The notes under the pieces: model-generated
Seen by the model: the letters and a program-made list of their open reading frames with translations, nothing else
Told to the model about the DNA's origin: nothing
Database searches by the model: none
Source: Lachnospiraceae bacterium UBA2734
GTDB lineage: Bacteria > Bacillota > Clostridia > Lachnospirales > Lachnospiraceae
NCBI GenBank assembly: GCA_002353635.1
Contig: DEKA01000042.1
Coordinates: 3,032-26,268, forward strand
DNA length: 23,237 nucleotides
Reading direction: 5' to 3'
Translations under genes and position numbers: made by a program
Part shown: one piece after another, positions 1 to 6,634 of the stretch
Numbering within the stretch: position 1 is the first letter of the stretch
Layout of the letters: each line of letters starts with the position of its first letter

Positions 1-588
1 GCAATTTCCGGTTACATGGGCGGAAAGGTCGACCTCATCATGATGAGAATCGTCGACATCATCTACTCCCTGCCGGATATCCTGATCATGATTCTGCTGT
101 CCGTTGTGTTCAAGGAGACGGTGGATTTCTCTAAAGTGCCCATCATCGGCAAGCTCGGCACCAACATGGTTTCCATGTTCATCGTGTTCGGCCTTCTCTA
201 CTGGGTCGGCATGGCAAGACTGGTAAGAGGACAGATCCTCACGATCAAGGAGAATGAGTACGTCCTGGCGGCGAAGTCCATGGGCGCCTCCTCCGCGCGG
301 ATCATCAGAAAACATATCCTGCCTAACTGCCTCTCCGTGATCATCATCACGACGGCGCAGGAGATTCCGTCAGCGATTTTCACAGAATCTTATATGTCCT
401 TTATCGGACTGGGTGTTGCGCTTCCCATGCCCTCCCTTGGCTCTCTGGCCAATGCGGCGCGCTCAGGTATGCAGTCTTATCCCTGGAAGCTGGTGTTCCC
501 TGCAGTTGCCATTGTCCTCATCGTTCTGGCGTTCAACCTGATCGGCGATGCGATGCGCGATGCCTTTGATCCCAAGCTCAAGCAGTGA
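1..588 (+). CDS. oppC: Oligopeptide ABC transporter permease OppC (5' partial)
   Basis: This is the C-terminal 195 residues of an inner-membrane permease of the OppC/DppC family, which forms half of the channel of a peptide importer. The reading frame is open from base 1, so the gene begins upstream of the window. The BPD_transp_1 coupling motif that docks on the ATPases is visible (EYVLAAKSMGASSARIIRKH, about bases 253-312), followed by the usual LPN and the ESYMSFIGLG segment typical of OppC. Hydrophobic helices lie on both sides, and the protein ends with the usual DAMRDAFDPKLKQ tail. The next gene starts 10 bases after the stop, so they are co-transcribed. Family assignment is firm; the substrate is inferred from the neighbouring OppD, OppF and OppA. 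Confidence 0.93.
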   Translation, partial: AISGYMGGKVDLIMMRIVDIIYSLPDILIMILLSVVFKETVDFSKVPIIGKLGTNMVSMFIVFGLLYWVGMARLVRGQILTIKENEYVLAAKSMGASSARIIRKHILPNCLSVIIITTAQEIPSAIFTESYMSFIGLGVALPMPSLGSLANAARSGMQSYPWKLVFPAVAIVLIVLAFNLIGDAMRDAFDPKLKQ

Positions 589-598
589 GGCGTTAATA

Positions 599-1672
599 AT
601 GACAGAAATGAATACAGAACAGATGAAGAATGCTGATCAACAGTCAGTTGATGAAAAGGTGAAGCACAACGAGGAGGACGCCATTCTCTCCGTGCGCGAT
701 CTCCACACTTCGTTCTTTACGGAGGCTGGAGAGGTGCAGGCAGTGAACGGCGTGTCCTTTAATCTCGGGCGCGGCAAGATTCTTGGCGTCGTGGGAGAGT
801 CCGGCTCCGGCAAGTCCGTGACGGCTTATTCCATCATGCAGATCCTTGCGGACACAGGAAAGGTGACAAAGGGACAGATTCTTTATAAGGGAAGAGATGT
901 CCTGAAGTTCAGCAAAAAGGAGATGGAGGAGTTCCGGGGAGATAAGTGCTCCATTATTTTCCAGGATCCTATGACATCTCTGAATCCTACATTTACGGTT
1001 GGCTGGCAGCTGCGTGAGGCGCTGCGGCTCCACACGCAGTACAAGACGAAGGATGCGGCCAACAAGCGCGCCGTCGAACTGCTCGAGATGGTCGGCGTCA
1101 ATGACCCTGCATCGAGAATCAAACAGTACCCGTTTGAGCTCTCAGGCGGCATGCGGCAGCGCGTCATGATCGCCATGGCACTTGCCTGTGAGCCGGATAT
1201 TCTGATCGCCGATGAGCCGACAACGGCCCTCGATGTGACCATTCAGGCGCAGATCCTGGAGCTGATGAAAGATCTGCAGAAGAAGATCGGCATGGCGATC
1301 ATCATCGTGACGCATGACCTCGGCGTCATTGCATCTATGTGCGATGAGATTATCGTCATGTACGGCGGAAGAGTCTGTGAGAGAGGGACGGCGGACGATA
1401 TTTTCTACAGACCGTGTCACGAGTATACTAAAGGACTCCTTCGTTCAATCCCGAATGTGAACAACATGAAGGAGAAGCTCATCCCGATCGGCGGCACGCC
1501 CATCAATATGCTGGCTATGCCGAAAGGCTGTGCATTCTGTCCCCGGTGTGAGAATGCGCTCAAGATCTGTCTGACGCAGCAGCCGGAGGAGATGGAGATG
1601 CCCGACGGACACTATGCGTCTTGCTGGCTGAATGTGAAGAAACAGTACGAGGAGGCAAACGCAAATGGCTGA
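599..1672 (+). CDS. oppD: Oligopeptide ABC transporter ATPase OppD
   Basis: This cytoplasmic ATPase subunit (357 residues) powers peptide import together with OppF. Walker A is GESGSGKS at residues 66-73, the Q-loop lies around IIFQDPMTSLNP, the ABC signature LSGGMRQR is near residue 181, Walker B is ILIADEPT near residue 201, and the switch histidine is in VTHD. The C-terminal oligopeptide domain carries the four-cysteine pattern (CAFC, C, C, C) seen in OppD/DppD proteins, some of which bind an iron-sulfur cluster. The frame is open further upstream, from 548, but ATG 599 is preferred because it follows AGTGAGG at a good distance and does not overlap oppC. A 28-residue polar N-terminal extension precedes the ABC domain. 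The gene overlaps oppF by 8 bases, indicating translational coupling. Confidence 0.95.
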   Translation: MTEMNTEQMKNADQQSVDEKVKHNEEDAILSVRDLHTSFFTEAGEVQAVNGVSFNLGRGKILGVVGESGSGKSVTAYSIMQILADTGKVTKGQILYKGRDVLKFSKKEMEEFRGDKCSIIFQDPMTSLNPTFTVGWQLREALRLHTQYKTKDAANKRAVELLEMVGVNDPASRIKQYPFELSGGMRQRVMIAMALACEPDILIADEPTTALDVTIQAQILELMKDLQKKIGMAIIIVTHDLGVIASMCDEIIVMYGGRVCERGTADDIFYRPCHEYTKGLLRSIPNVNNMKEKLIPIGGTPINMLAMPKGCAFCPRCENALKICLTQQPEEMEMPDGHYASCWLNVKKQYEEANANG

Positions 1673-2642
1673 AGAGAAAAAGAAGAGCGATTACCTCGTT
1701 GAGGTACATGATTTAAAGGAATATTTTCCCGTGCGGACGGGATTTGTAAAGACGATTCCCCTGAAGGCTGTGGACGGCGTCTCGTTCAACATCAAGGCGG
1801 GCGAGACACTGGGTCTGGTAGGAGAGTCGGGCTGCGGCAAGACGACGGTCGGCAGAACCCTTCTTCGTCTGTATGAGCCGACGGGGGGCGAGTTTTATTT
1901 TGACGGAGAGCTCGTCACGGACAAGAACATCCATTCCCTCAGAAAACAGATGCAGATGGTGTTCCAGGATCCCTACTCATCGCTGAATCCCCGCATGACA
2001 GTAGAGGATATCATCGGAGAGCCTCTGGATATCCATCACCTGTATGCGAACAAGAAGGAGAGACATGACAAGATCATGGATCTCATGCAGCTGGTTGGCC
2101 TGAACGCCGAGCACGCGACACGCTATGCGCACGAGTTCTCCGGCGGCCAGAGACAGAGAATCGGCATTGCGAGAGCGCTTGCGGTAAATCCCAGATTCAT
2201 CGTCTGTGATGAGCCTGTGTCCGCTCTTGATGTGTCCATTCAGGCGCAGGTCATCAACATGTTCGAGGAACTGCAGGACAAACTGGGTGTCGCTTATCTC
2301 TTCATCGCACATGATCTGCTGGTTGTTCATCACATCTCCGACCGCATTGCGGTGATGTATCTCGGCAGAATCGTGGAGACAGCGGATGCGGATGAGCTCA
2401 ACAGCCATCCGATTCATCCTTATACACTATCTCTCTTGTCTGCCATTCCGATTCCGGATCCGAAGACGGCGAGAGCTTCGAAGAGAATCATACTGAAGGG
2501 AGAGATTCCTTCACCTCTTCATATGCCCTCCGGCTGTGCATTCCGCACGAGATGTCCGTATGCGACAGAGCGGTGCGCCGCGGAGGCACCTCAGCTGACA
2601 GACCGCGGAAACGGCCACATGGTGGCGTGCTGGGAGAAGTAA
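1665..2642 (+). CDS. oppF: Oligopeptide ABC transporter ATPase OppF
   Basis: This is the second ATPase of the peptide importer (325 residues, normal length). Walker A is GESGCGKT at residues 53-60, the Q-loop is VFQDPYSSLNP, the signature is FSGGQRQR, Walker B is FIVCDEPVSALD, and the switch region is IAHD. The C-terminal oligo_HPY domain contains the spaced cysteines (GCAFRTRC, RC, CW) typical of OppF/DppF. The start ATG lies inside the end of oppD and its ribosome site GAGGAGG is within oppD coding sequence, as expected for coupled genes. OppD and OppF form the ATPase heterodimer beneath OppB and OppC. No clear T-rich terminator follows; instead a palindrome and promoter-like site precede oppA. 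Confidence 0.95.
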   Translation: MAEEKKKSDYLVEVHDLKEYFPVRTGFVKTIPLKAVDGVSFNIKAGETLGLVGESGCGKTTVGRTLLRLYEPTGGEFYFDGELVTDKNIHSLRKQMQMVFQDPYSSLNPRMTVEDIIGEPLDIHHLYANKKERHDKIMDLMQLVGLNAEHATRYAHEFSGGQRQRIGIARALAVNPRFIVCDEPVSALDVSIQAQVINMFEELQDKLGVAYLFIAHDLLVVHHISDRIAVMYLGRIVETADADELNSHPIHPYTLSLLSAIPIPDPKTARASKRIILKGEIPSPLHMPSGCAFRTRCPYATERCAAEAPQLTDRGNGHMVACWEK

Positions 2643-2660
2643 CGAGGTGTGCTAAACATT

Positions 2661-2697
2661 TATACCGCATTGCAGTACAACTGCACTGTGGTATACT
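2661..2697 (+). promoter_or_regulatory. Palindromic promoter/operator-like site upstream of oppA
   Basis: A near-perfect palindrome occupies 2661-2695: arms TATACCGCATTGCAGT and ACTGCACTGTGGTATA around a 3-base centre, 14 of 16 positions pairing. Within it lie a -35-like TTGCAG (2670-2675) and a -10-like TATACT (2692-2697) separated by 16 bases. This could be an internal oppA promoter overlapped by an operator. It could instead be an mRNA stem that stabilises or separates oppA from the oppCDF transcript; binding-protein genes are often expressed more strongly than their ATPase genes. No T-run follows, so a terminator is unlikely. Confidence 0.45.
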
Positions 2698-2765
2698 AAT
2701 AAGGTCTTTACGCAGAACGCGGAGACAATAACGGAGATTATCCGTAATCTATAAGGAGGAGTACT

Positions 2766-4631
2766 ATGAAAAAGAAGGCTCTTGCACTTGTGCTGGCTTC
2801 CGTCATGGCCGGCAGTCTGCTGACAGCCTGCGGTGATGCTTCAGCACCTGTTGCGACAAGCGGCACATCCGCAGAGGCGACAACAGAGGCCGGTGAGGCT
2901 TCCACAGAGGCTGCTGCAGGTTCCACAGAGGCAGCACAGACTGTTGCCACCAATGCAGACGGCATCGAGGACTGGGTGACAAAGGTCGGCCTCAAGGCGA
3001 AGGACGGCGAGGAGCAGGCTCCTGACTGGAGTGAGTACGACAAGCTCGTCTCTGAGATCAGAAAGGATCAGGATCTCGAGGACCGCGAGGCGAAGCTCCA
3101 TCAGGCAGAGGATATGCTGATGGCTACCGGCGCCGTAGTTCCGATCTACTACTACAACGATCTGTATCTGGAGAAGGAAGGCTGGTCCGGCGATTACGCA
3201 ACTGTATACGGAACCAAGTACTTCATGTATGCAAAGAAGGACGGCAAGAATGCGGACGTCATGAAGATCAACCTCGCATCCGAGCCTGATCACCTTGATC
3301 CTTCCCTCAACACCACAGTTGACGGCGCAGCATTGGCTGCCAACAGCTTCGTTGGCCTGTATACATACAACGATAAGGGCGAGACAGAGCCCGCTCTTGC
3401 AGACGGCGAGCCTGAGGTCTCCGATGACGGCCTCACCTACACCATCCACATGAAGAAGGATCTGAAGTGGTCCGACGGCTCTACGCTCAATGCCAACGAT
3501 ATCGTTTATTCCTGGAAGAGAGCAGCTGATCCGAAGACAGCTTCCGATTACTCCTATCTCTTCGCAGTATTTGATGGCTACGGAGACGGCACAAATCCGA
3601 ACCTCAATGTAAGCGCACCTGATGACAACACTGTTACCTTCAAGCTTCAGGCTCCCTGCCCTTACATCATGGATCTGCTCTCCTTCCCTGTTTTCATGCC
3701 GCTCAACAAGGCATGCGTTGAGGCATCCAACAAGGACGGCACCACACCCGGTGCATGGGCTAATGAGGCCGGCTTCGTCACAGACGGCGCTTACACGCTC
3801 AAGTCCTGGAAGCACAACGAGTCCATGGTTTACGTAAAGAACCCGAACTTCTACAACGCAGACAAGGTATCTGTTGATGAGCTCGATTTCATGCTCTCCG
3901 CAGATGATACTGCAATCCTGGCTGCCTACAAGTCCGGCGATCTGGACTATGCAGATACCGTTCCGAACGGAGAGATTCAGAACCTGAAGAACGAGCCTGA
4001 CTTCCATGTCATCGACAACCTCGGCACATATTATGTAGGCTTCAACGTGAAGTCCGATATGTTCAAGGGCAAGACTGTTGACCAGGCAGCTGCTATGCGC
4101 CGCGCAATCAGTCTCCTGATCGATCGTCAGTACATCGTTGACACTGTCGGCCAGACAGAGCAGAAGGTTGCTACTTCCTTCATTCCTGTCGGCATGAGCG
4201 ACGGCCACGGCGGAGAGTTCAAGAAGAACGATGACGCTTATACATATCCTGTAGATGACGGCTATTATCAGGACCTGTCCGTTGCAGGCGATGCCAATAC
4301 AGAAGAGGCAAAGAAGCTCCTCGAGTACGCCGGCTACAAGTTCGACGACTCCGGAATGCTCTCCTCTGACACTCCTCTGCACATCAACTACCTGACCAAT
4401 GAGGGCACGGCACACGAGGGTGTTGCACAGGCCATCCAGCAGGATCTGGCAGCGATCGGCATCTCCATGGATATCTCCGTTGAGGATTGGCAGACATTCA
4501 TCAATGACCGCAAGAGCGGCAACTTTGATGTAGCCCGTGAGGGATGGCTGGCTGATTACAACGATCCGATCAACATGATCGAGATGTTTGAGACGGCTTC
4601 CGGCAACAATGATATGCAGCTGGGCAAGTAA
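2766..4631 (+). CDS. oppA: Oligopeptide-binding lipoprotein OppA, circularly permuted
   Basis: This is an extracellular lipoprotein (621 residues) that captures peptides for the OppBCDF importer. The start has a strong AGGAGG site. A lipoprotein signal peptide ends in the lipobox LTAC with the lipidated Cys at residue 22, followed by a low-complexity Ala/Thr/Glu linker to about residue 66. Residues about 86-158 (DWSEYDKL, QAEDMLMATGAVVPIYYYND, GTKYFMYAKK) match the segment that normally ends OppA proteins. The usual N-terminal start follows at about residue 168 (INLASEPDHLDPSLN), then the canonical order (LKWSDGSTLNANDIVYSWKR, TDGAYTLKSWKHNE, RRAISLLIDRQYIV). The protein stops soon after GWLADYNDPINMIEMFETASGNN, exactly where the relocated block would belong. 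Family identity is firm. The permutation is read directly from domain order; its function is inferred to be retained, since every part is present once. Confidence 0.93.
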   Translation: MKKKALALVLASVMAGSLLTACGDASAPVATSGTSAEATTEAGEASTEAAAGSTEAAQTVATNADGIEDWVTKVGLKAKDGEEQAPDWSEYDKLVSEIRKDQDLEDREAKLHQAEDMLMATGAVVPIYYYNDLYLEKEGWSGDYATVYGTKYFMYAKKDGKNADVMKINLASEPDHLDPSLNTTVDGAALAANSFVGLYTYNDKGETEPALADGEPEVSDDGLTYTIHMKKDLKWSDGSTLNANDIVYSWKRAADPKTASDYSYLFAVFDGYGDGTNPNLNVSAPDDNTVTFKLQAPCPYIMDLLSFPVFMPLNKACVEASNKDGTTPGAWANEAGFVTDGAYTLKSWKHNESMVYVKNPNFYNADKVSVDELDFMLSADDTAILAAYKSGDLDYADTVPNGEIQNLKNEPDFHVIDNLGTYYVGFNVKSDMFKGKTVDQAAAMRRAISLLIDRQYIVDTVGQTEQKVATSFIPVGMSDGHGGEFKKNDDAYTYPVDDGYYQDLSVAGDANTEEAKKLLEYAGYKFDDSGMLSSDTPLHINYLTNEGTAHEGVAQAIQQDLAAIGISMDISVEDWQTFINDRKSGNFDVAREGWLADYNDPINMIEMFETASGNNDMQLGK

Positions 4632-4664
4632 TTCCCGGTTCTGCTATCGGTTAATAATACTGAA

Positions 4665-4693
4665 GGGGACTCCGCGAAAGCGGGGTCCCTTTC
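4665..4693 (+). terminator. Rho-independent terminator after oppA
   Basis: The stem GGGACTCCGC (4666-4675) pairs with GCGGGGTCCC (4680-4689) through one G-T wobble, closed by a GAAA tetraloop and followed by TTTCTC. It lies 34 bases after the oppA stop and closes the opp operon. Confidence 0.85.
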
Positions 4694-4699
4694 TCTGTG

Positions 4700-4940
4700 T
4701 CTTAAATACCGCTTGGACAGGACAGGAGTACCCTCTGCCGAGGCTCTCTGCAAAAAGTTCGCTCATTCATGAGCAGGGTTCCCTTCGGCACGCTCCGACA
4801 TAATACCGCTTGGTCAGGACAGGAGTGCCCTCGGCCCGCTCCCGCTACATTGACTTTCGTCACGTTACTAAGCTCGTGAGGGACCTCGCTAAGTAACGAC
4901 GAAGTCAAAGTGCACTCGGGCACTTCCTGTCCTGGCCTGC
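4700..4940. repeat. Repeat-rich spacer with two hairpin modules
   Basis: This spacer (no gene between 4632 and 5080) contains two direct copies of a motif reading TACC, then CTTGG(A/T)CAGGACAGGAGT (cores 4712-4730 and 4809-4827). The second copy pairs with an inverted copy at 4914-4937 (GGCACTTCCTGTCCTGGCC). Inside that pair a second long stem forms between about 4850-4868 (TTGACTTTCGTCACGTTACT) and 4892-4908 (AGTAACGACGAAGTCAA), giving a nested hairpin of about 126 bases. Around the first copy, TGCCGAGG (from 4736) pairs with CCTTCGGCA near 4786-4793. A further inverted copy of the core lies at 22002-22020. It resembles a dispersed palindromic intergenic repeat; function unknown. Confidence 0.7.
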
Positions 4941-5011
4941 GCTGGATTGTTTTCTCCTTAAGTGGTTCAACGTTAGCAGTTGCTTCTTACAGGTCAATTA
5001 TGAGCGTACTC

Positions 5012-5040
5012 GGGACAAAAATAGGTAATTATAGTACAAT
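5012..5040 (+). promoter_or_regulatory. Probable promoter for the first MATE gene
   Basis: GGGACA (5012-5017) and TACAAT (5035-5040) are spaced by 17 bases in a locally AT-rich stretch, 41 bases upstream of the MATE start. The -10 box is 5/6 to consensus and the -35 box 4/6. This fits with the gene being transcribed separately from opp. Confidence 0.45.
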
Positions 5041-5080
5041 AGTAGGAAATGAGACGTGAATTACTGACAGGAGGAGTAAA

Positions 5081-6460
5081 TTGGCGGAGAAGGGACAGAC
5101 GAACAATGGGAAGGATATGACGGTGGGAAGGCCGGCGAAGCTGATCTTTCTGTTCGCGGTGCCTCTGATGCTCGGCAATATGTTCCAGCAGATTTATACG
5201 CTGGTGGATGCGCTGATCGTCAGCAGGCTCATCGGTGTGAATGCGCTGGCGGCTGTGGGGTCGGGAGACTGGTACACCTACATGATTCTGGTGCTGGTGC
5301 AGGCGGCGGCGCAGGGCTTTTCCATCAAGGTGGCACAGTATTACGGGGCCGGAGATTACGACCGGATGCGGAATGTGTTCGCAAGATCTGTGCGCCTCAG
5401 TATCCTGATCACGATTGTTCTGTTCCTTGCGGCGGAGGGCGCCATCCCGTTTGTGCTGCATTTCCTCAACACGCCGTCTGCGATCCGGTATGACGCGGCG
5501 CTGTATATCCGGACGCTATTCCTGGGCATTCCGTTTATGATGCTCTACAACATGACGGCGAGTATGCTGCGCGCAGTGGGGGACTCAAGATCACCCCTTG
5601 TCGGCATTGCCATCGCCTCCGCCGGCAACATAGTGCTGGATCTTCTCTTTGTTGCGGTCTTTCACTGGGGACTCTTCGGCGCTGCCTTTGCGACGGCGCT
5701 CTCGGAGCTCTCCTCCGGACTCTTTTGCCTTTGGGCTCTTCGGCGAATCCCGATCCTGCGCATTCACAGGAAGGATTTCAGGGGAAGCGCTGAAATGGAT
5801 GTGCGTCTCCTGCAGCTGGCCATGCCGCTGGTCCTGTCCAACATGCTGATCTGCATTGGCGGCCTTATTGTTGCCTCCGTTGAAAATACATTCGGTGTTG
5901 AATATGTGGCCGGCTATACGGCGACGAACAAATTGTATTCTGTTCTCGAGATGGCGGCCATCTCATACGGCTTCGCCATGGTGACCTATGTGGGGCAGAA
6001 TTACGGCGCGGGGGATGCTGCCAGAATCCGCAGGGGCTACAGGGATGCGGTCATCATTGCACTTGCAACTTCGGCATTGATCACGGCAGTATGCCTTTTT
6101 GCCGGTAAGGACATTATCTCTCTTTTTATTACGGATACGGAGAAAAATGCATCGGCCTTTTATGTGGCCAGTCTTTATCTGAAGATTCTCAGCATTCCGC
6201 TCTCTGTTCTATATATTCTGCATGTGACGAGGAATACGCTGACGGGATTGGGCGATACGCTCTCCCCCATGATCTCTGGGTTTGTGGAGTTTGTCATCAG
6301 GGCGGTCATGGCGATTGCGGTCACGAAGGTGATCGGCAGCATCTCGATCATGCTGGCGGAGCCGTTCTCCTGGGCAGGGGCAGATGTTGTCCTTATCTTT
6401 GCGCTTACGAGACAGCGGAGGAGATTAAAGAGGCTGGAGGAGAGAAGAGCCGGCCGATAA
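5081..6460 (+). CDS. MATE family multidrug/metabolite efflux transporter (first copy)
   Basis: This is a cytoplasmic-membrane cation-coupled antiporter of the MATE family (459 residues, normal length), with about 12 hydrophobic helices in two related halves. It begins with PAKLIFLFAVPLMLGNMFQQ and LVDALIVSRLIGVNALAAVG, the hallmark of the first half. The second half shows the equivalent LQLAMPLVLSNMLICIGGLI and YVGQNYGAGDAARIRRGY. It probably expels cationic toxins or metabolites; the substrate cannot be read from sequence. The start is TTG at 5081, selected by an ideal site AGGAGGAG about 7 bases upstream; no suitable ATG lies nearby. The protein ends in a basic tail (RQRRRLKRLEERRAGR). It stands alone, flanked by its own promoter and terminator. 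It is only distantly similar to the second MATE gene at 20635. Confidence 0.93.
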   Translation: MAEKGQTNNGKDMTVGRPAKLIFLFAVPLMLGNMFQQIYTLVDALIVSRLIGVNALAAVGSGDWYTYMILVLVQAAAQGFSIKVAQYYGAGDYDRMRNVFARSVRLSILITIVLFLAAEGAIPFVLHFLNTPSAIRYDAALYIRTLFLGIPFMMLYNMTASMLRAVGDSRSPLVGIAIASAGNIVLDLLFVAVFHWGLFGAAFATALSELSSGLFCLWALRRIPILRIHRKDFRGSAEMDVRLLQLAMPLVLSNMLICIGGLIVASVENTFGVEYVAGYTATNKLYSVLEMAAISYGFAMVTYVGQNYGAGDAARIRRGYRDAVIIALATSALITAVCLFAGKDIISLFITDTEKNASAFYVASLYLKILSIPLSVLYILHVTRNTLTGLGDTLSPMISGFVEFVIRAVMAIAVTKVIGSISIMLAEPFSWAGADVVLIFALTRQRRRLKRLEERRAGR

Positions 6461-6464
6461 GAAG

Positions 6465-6507
6465 AACACCGGAAGCAAGTTTTGGCTTGTTCCCGGTGTT
6501 TTCATTT
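6465..6507 (+). terminator. Terminator after the first MATE gene
   Basis: The stem AACACCGGAAGCAAG (6465-6479) pairs, with two mismatches, with CTTGTTCCCGGTGTT (6486-6500), followed by TTCATTT. It starts 5 bases after the stop codon. Confidence 0.8.
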
Positions 6508-6634
6508 ACATTGAGCTCTTCGATATTTAACGCATATCTTACGAAGCTGAAAATTATATTAAGGTTCAATTTAGTTTTGATTGTTACCATGCTATCCAGT
6601 TAATGATGTTTCTGATTCAGGTGGAGACTGGAAA

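Noticed and set aside
2841..4415. A 524-residue open frame on the minus strand inside oppA
   Set aside because: It is fully antisense to a well-supported OppA gene, has no ribosome site or signal, and its Cys/Val/Ile-rich composition is what the complement of oppA codons gives.
4632..4700. Possible frameshifted C-terminus of OppA after the stop codon
   Set aside because: I looked for a YDKL or VPIYYY-like segment in the other frames and found none; the terminator starts 34 bases after the stop. This supports permutation rather than a frameshift.
4700..4940. CRISPR-like or transposon-coding region
   Set aside because: The repeats are few, unevenly spaced and palindromic with each other, and no transposase or cas gene is in the window.
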